DNA from: Campylobacterota bacterium
GTDB lineage: Bacteria; Campylobacterota; Campylobacteria; Campylobacterales; Sulfurovaceae
Assembly (NCBI GenBank): GCA_011372825.1
Contig: DSAK01000112.1
Coordinates: 1-9,427 of the forward strand
Direction of reading: 5' to 3'
DNA: 9,427 nt
Every line of letters begins with the position of its first letter. Position 1 is the stretch's first letter. The notes under the pieces were generated by a model. That model was given only the letters and a program-made list of their open reading frames with translations, did no database searches and was not told the DNA's origin. Below are positions 6,776 to 9,427 of the stretch, one piece after another. Made by a program: the position numbers and the translations under genes.

Positions 6776-7783
6776 TATCATAATCACAATGCCGGTGATT
6801 ATGATATTAATTACAGCTATTGGCATCAACACTTTCCAACAGAACCACATCAACTGATCTGGTCTTATATGTGGCCATGAGGCACGCACCCAAAGCATCA
6901 AGAAAAAGAAAAATGTCACTTTGAGTAAGATTGCTAACCACCCTGGTATAAATCCTAACGGGGTAAACCCTCCAAAAAATATGATTGAAGCCAAGAGTGC
7001 TATAGTAATCATATTTGCATATTCACCAATAAAAAACATCCCCCATCGCAAACCACTATACTCTGTTGCATATCCCGATACAACTTCTGCTTCATGCTCT
7101 AAAAGGTCAAATGGTGTACGATTGGTCTCTGCAAATCCTGCTATCAAAAATAAAACAAAAGCAACGGGCTGCTGCCAAACAATCCATGAGCCTATCCCCC
7201 CTGTTTGCGCATTGTTAAAGTCTATCAATGAGAGTGAGCCAACAAGCATAATAGGAGCCAATATAGACAATCCCGTAACTACCTCATAACTCAAAAACTG
7301 CACTGCTGTTCTAGCAGCCCCTATAATTCCCCATTTATTTGCTTGTGCCATACCTGCTAAAAGTGGACCATAAAGTCCAGCACCCATCATCCCCAAAACA
7401 AACAAAATTGCAACATTGATATCAGCAATCACACTTGGAACTATAGCTCCACCAATGAATGGAATAGCATCTGGTATTGTAAATGTTGGAAATAGTGGCA
7501 CAGCCGATAGCGCGATAAAAGCAGTTGCTGCTGTAACAACTGGAGCCATCATAAAGATAAATTTATTGGCATTTTGTGGAATGAAATCTTCTTTTGTAAA
7601 AAGCTTGATCCCATCTGCTACAATCTGCAATAAACCAAAAGGGCCAACATGTGTAGGTCCTAAGCGGCGTTGCATAAATGCAAGAACTTTTCTCTCCAAA
7701 TATGTTCCAAAACCAGCAAGTGCAGCAACAATAGCCAAAACTAAAACGATTTTAATGACGGTTCCAATTAGCAATGCGTCCAT
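6773..7783 (-). CDS. nuoH: NADH-quinone oxidoreductase subunit H (ND1 homologue, quinone pocket)
   Basis: NuoH is the membrane subunit at the junction of the two arms; with NuoB and NuoD it forms the quinone access chamber. The product has 336 residues, a normal length, with about eight membrane segments. Visible family signatures are ERKVLAFMQRRLGPTHVGPF at 30-49 (first cytoplasmic loop), SYEVVTGL with E167, the acidic loop AETNRTPFDLLEHEAEVVSG at 218-237 followed by TEYSGLRWGMFFIGEY with E254, and the C-terminal RPDQLMWFCWKVLMP at 307-321. The ATG at 7781-7783 is preceded by AGAGAGG with a 7-base spacer. It lies only 2 bases after the nuoG stop, and its own stop supplies the start of the nuoI ribosome binding site. 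The nuoG-H-I-J order is the canonical bacterial nuo order. Confidence 0.98.
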   Translation of the reverse strand: MDALLIGTVIKIVLVLAIVAALAGFGTYLERKVLAFMQRRLGPTHVGPFGLLQIVADGIKLFTKEDFIPQNANKFIFMMAPVVTAATAFIALSAVPLFPTFTIPDAIPFIGGAIVPSVIADINVAILFVLGMMGAGLYGPLLAGMAQANKWGIIGAARTAVQFLSYEVVTGLSILAPIMLVGSLSLIDFNNAQTGGIGSWIVWQQPVAFVLFLIAGFAETNRTPFDLLEHEAEVVSGYATEYSGLRWGMFFIGEYANMITIALLASIIFFGGFTPLGFIPGWLAILLKVTFFFFLMLWVRASWPHIRPDQLMWFCWKVLMPIAVINIIITGIVIMI

Positions 7784-7785
7784 TC

Positions 7786-9427
7786 TTATACCTCTCTTAT
7801 GATAACTGATTTAAATCGACCTTTGTCAAACAAAGCATCTATATTTTGGTGGGTATCAAAATCTGATATCTTAATCACATCACCCGCCATTTTCTCATCC
7901 ACAATAACATCAAATCTCCATATTTTGCCATTTGATTCAATCTCTATCTTCTCCCCTAGTGACTCTTTTTTCTCAGGACTCACATAAGCACCAAATGGTT
8001 CGTTTATTTGGTGTGATTTTGCTGTAAAGTCATTGAATTGTCTTTGTGGATTACATCTATAAACTATATCGCCCTCAAGCTTGAGCGATAAATCTGCTTC
8101 AAGAGGCAATGGGCGTGTTGGTATGGAAGAGATATTTTTTAGCATATATCCCCGCAACTCTTCACCGCTATTGGAGTAGCCATTTGGTAGTTTGTCAAAT
8201 TCAATTGCGCTAAAACCTTGTGATGTTGGCAACTCTTGTGTCCAATCAACACTTAGCTCTTTTCCAATACCCAAAGATTGCATAATGTCGTTTAGCTCAT
8301 ATCCATGATACTCAAGGGCTGCATTTGTTGGAACAACTCTTTTATGCATATTAGTAAAGGTCCCTTCTTGCTGGTTGAGTGCTGGCATATCCAAATCACC
8401 ATCGCCCAATGCACTTAATCTAAAATCTCCCAATGCATTGTAGCCTATGCTTTCTCCTGTTGCTTCATCGTCAAGATCGCATATAAGTGCAACACCCAAA
8501 GAGTTTGTTTTAGGTGGAATCATAGCTACTTGCATCGAGCATGTCTCTTCAATAAGCGATACAAGATTGGCGATATTTTCATAGCGTCCATGAGCATAGC
8601 AATCTTCTCCAATAACCAATGCAAAGTTCTCTTTTTTTGCTAACATTTTTTCTAACATTTTCGAAAAATCTTCTGGAGCATTAAGAAGCTCAAAGAGCCT
8701 ATTTATCTCTACTTCTATCTCTTTTTCTACTTTCTTTGGTACCTTTTTGACAACCTCTTTGCTCTCTCCAGTCTCTTCATCAACAACACTTTGAGTCACA
8801 TCTTCCATGACAGTTTCAGTGACTGTTTTTGTTGTAGTTGAATGGAATGAAGCTAGATAATCGACTATCTCTTGAGGCAATTTATCTTTATCGGCAAAGA
8901 GATCAATCACCAAGTACAAAGCTAGCTCCTCAAGTCCCACGTCATGATAGATGGAAGCTACATTTTTCCCTAATTGCTCGATTACTTTATCACCAATTGG
9001 ATGAAAGTAGATCCCCGCACCTTTGTTTAGTTTTTGGATATTATTAAAAACATATCGGACATTTGGATTATCATGACGCATCGCACTACCAATACTGATG
9101 ATAAAATCACTCTCTTTCATCATCTCTTTGAAGTTGCCACTATAGAGCAAATTACCACTAAATGTTCTGTATGCTTGTAAAAATTTCTGAAAAGATCGGG
9201 CTTCTGGATTGATTAGCTTGAGCCCAAAATTCTCTTTGAGTTTTTGAAGCATGAGTGCTTCTTCGTTCGTGATAGTAGAGGTAAAGTTGATATAATCACT
9301 ATTTTTAATAGCCTCAATAGCCCTTTGGAATGCTAAAGAATCTTTTGAAGCAAGACGATTTTCAAAATCATAACCAAATCTACCTGCCCCACACAAACTT
9401 ACATAGTTCCACTCATTAGTTACTCTA
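7786..9427 (-). CDS. nuoG: NADH-quinone oxidoreductase subunit G, C-terminal part (start off window)
   Basis: NuoG is the largest peripheral-arm subunit. Its N-terminal part, not in this window, carries several Fe-S clusters; the rest is a molybdopterin-oxidoreductase-like fold without cofactor. The frame stays open to the right edge, giving 546 residues before TAA at 7786-7788. The TTG at 9394-9396 is not the start, because family sequence continues upstream as NEWNYVSLCGAGRFGYDFEN. This matches the C-x-x-GRFGY segment that ends the cluster region in E. coli NuoG. Counting from the leucine just before CGAGRF: ESDFIISIGSAMRHDNP at 95-111 resembles a conserved molybdopterin-fold strand-loop; QEGTFTNMHKRVVPTNAALE at 343-362 matches the family EGTFTN-x-x-x-RV signature; residues about 444-536 resemble the C-terminal beta-barrel of molybdopterin proteins. 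A charged insertion occupies about 186-234. It is identified as NuoG rather than another oxidoreductase by these motifs and by nuoH following 2 bases downstream. Confidence 0.93.
   Translation of the reverse strand, partial: RVTNEWNYVSLCGAGRFGYDFENRLASKDSLAFQRAIEAIKNSDYINFTSTITNEEALMLQKLKENFGLKLINPEARSFQKFLQAYRTFSGNLLYSGNFKEMMKESDFIISIGSAMRHDNPNVRYVFNNIQKLNKGAGIYFHPIGDKVIEQLGKNVASIYHDVGLEELALYLVIDLFADKDKLPQEIVDYLASFHSTTTKTVTETVMEDVTQSVVDEETGESKEVVKKVPKKVEKEIEVEINRLFELLNAPEDFSKMLEKMLAKKENFALVIGEDCYAHGRYENIANLVSLIEETCSMQVAMIPPKTNSLGVALICDLDDEATGESIGYNALGDFRLSALGDGDLDMPALNQQEGTFTNMHKRVVPTNAALEYHGYELNDIMQSLGIGKELSVDWTQELPTSQGFSAIEFDKLPNGYSNSGEELRGYMLKNISSIPTRPLPLEADLSLKLEGDIVYRCNPQRQFNDFTAKSHQINEPFGAYVSPEKKESLGEKIEIESNGKIWRFDVIVDEKMAGDVIKISDFDTHQNIDALFDKGRFKSVIIREV
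7791..7797 (-). promoter_or_regulatory. ribosome binding site of nuoH inside the nuoG 3' end
   Basis: The minus strand reads AGAGAGG, then 7 bases containing the nuoG TAA, then the nuoH ATG. The last nuoG codons (Arg-Glu-Val) form the site. It is weaker than the nuoI and nuoN sites but well spaced. Confidence 0.65.
8695..8841 (-). other. charged, valine-rich insertion within NuoG
   Basis: This stretch encodes about 49 residues dominated by Val, Thr, Lys and Glu with no Cys, Trp or Gly-rich active-site motif. A turn-like DEETGES sits in the middle, flanked by alternating polar/hydrophobic runs (TETVMEDVTQSVV before, KEVVKKVPKKVEKEIEVE after). The alternation suggests two long beta strands forming a hairpin, though a charged coil is possible. 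It lies between two parts of the molybdopterin-like fold. The open frame and the normal sequence on both sides argue against a sequencing error. Confidence 0.6.

Larger units (their letters stand above)
370..9427 (-). other. nuoGHIJKLMN segment of a complex I operon
   Basis: Eight minus-strand genes follow one another in canonical nuo order. Junctions, in transcription order: nuoG-H 2-base gap, nuoH-I 9-base gap, nuoI-J 10-base gap, nuoJ-K 4-base overlap (ATGA), nuoK-L 1-base overlap (TAATG), nuoL-M 9-base gap, nuoM-N 1-base overlap (TGATG). No room exists for internal promoters or terminators between genes. Upstream nuo genes and the promoter are expected to the right of the window. Cotranscription is inferred from spacing. 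Confidence 0.92.

Noticed and set aside
6921..7289. Open frame of 122 codons on the plus strand opposite nuoH
   Set aside because: Same reasoning: a shadow of conserved NuoH sequence with no start signal.
7416..7802. Open frame of 128 codons on the plus strand opposite nuoH
   Set aside because: It is antisense to the N-terminal third of NuoH, whose family motifs are intact. The translation is low in complexity (Ala, Ile, Thr) and unlike any family I know.
9394..9396. TTG as the start of nuoG
   Set aside because: The frame is open to the window edge, NuoG-like sequence continues upstream, and the protein would lack all its Fe-S domains. It is an internal Leu codon.

Overview
The window is almost entirely one minus-strand gene block encoding the distal half of respiratory complex I (proton-pumping NADH/ferredoxin/flavodoxin:quinone oxidoreductase, NDH-1). 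In transcription order, right to left, it reads nuoG (5' end off the window), nuoH, nuoI, nuoJ, nuoK, nuoL, nuoM, nuoN. At the left edge, on the plus strand, lies the 3' end of miaA (tRNA dimethylallyltransferase), which converges on nuoN and overlaps it by four bases.

Organism: AT-rich DNA, Shine-Dalgarno-led genes and the style of the proteins (a divergent NuoG, a NuoI with an unusual first cluster motif, MiaA ending in KRQETFNKTQF) suggest a Campylobacterota (epsilonproteobacterial) genome. This is inference from recalled family resemblance, not from a search. From memory, nuoN in Campylobacter and Helicobacter is followed by pflA. The miaA neighbour here would therefore fit a free-living, Sulfurimonas/Sulfurovum-like lineage better, but the genus cannot be fixed from this window.

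Layout: 1-373 miaA 3' end (+); 370-1860 nuoN; 1860-3389 nuoM; 3399-5291 nuoL; 5291-5593 nuoK; 5590-6150 nuoJ; 6161-6763 nuoI; 6773-7783 nuoH; 7786-9427 nuoG (partial), all (-). No gap exceeds 10 bases. Every nuo junction is an overlap of 1 or 4 bases or a spacer of 2 to 10 bases, and several ribosome binding sites are built into the stop codon or last codons of the upstream gene. This is the architecture of one tightly coupled polycistronic message. No promoter or convincing terminator lies inside the window.

How the genes work together: NuoG and NuoI carry electrons through Fe-S clusters in the peripheral arm. NuoH holds the quinone pocket at the arm junction. NuoJ and NuoK relay charge into the membrane arm. 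The three antiporter-like subunits NuoN, NuoM and NuoL pump protons, and the C-terminal segment of NuoL provides the long lateral helix. All expected key acidic and lysine residues of the membrane subunits are present, so the complex looks functional. The electron-input subunits (NuoE/NuoF or replacements) would lie upstream, outside the window, so the electron donor cannot be stated.

I see no mobile element, CRISPR, RNA gene or undescribed system here. The most notable points are a charged, probably hairpin-forming insertion in NuoG, retention of the probable fourth cysteine ligand of the optional N7 cluster, a Pro-to-Ile change in the first NuoI cluster motif, and the terminator-less convergent overlap of nuoN with miaA.
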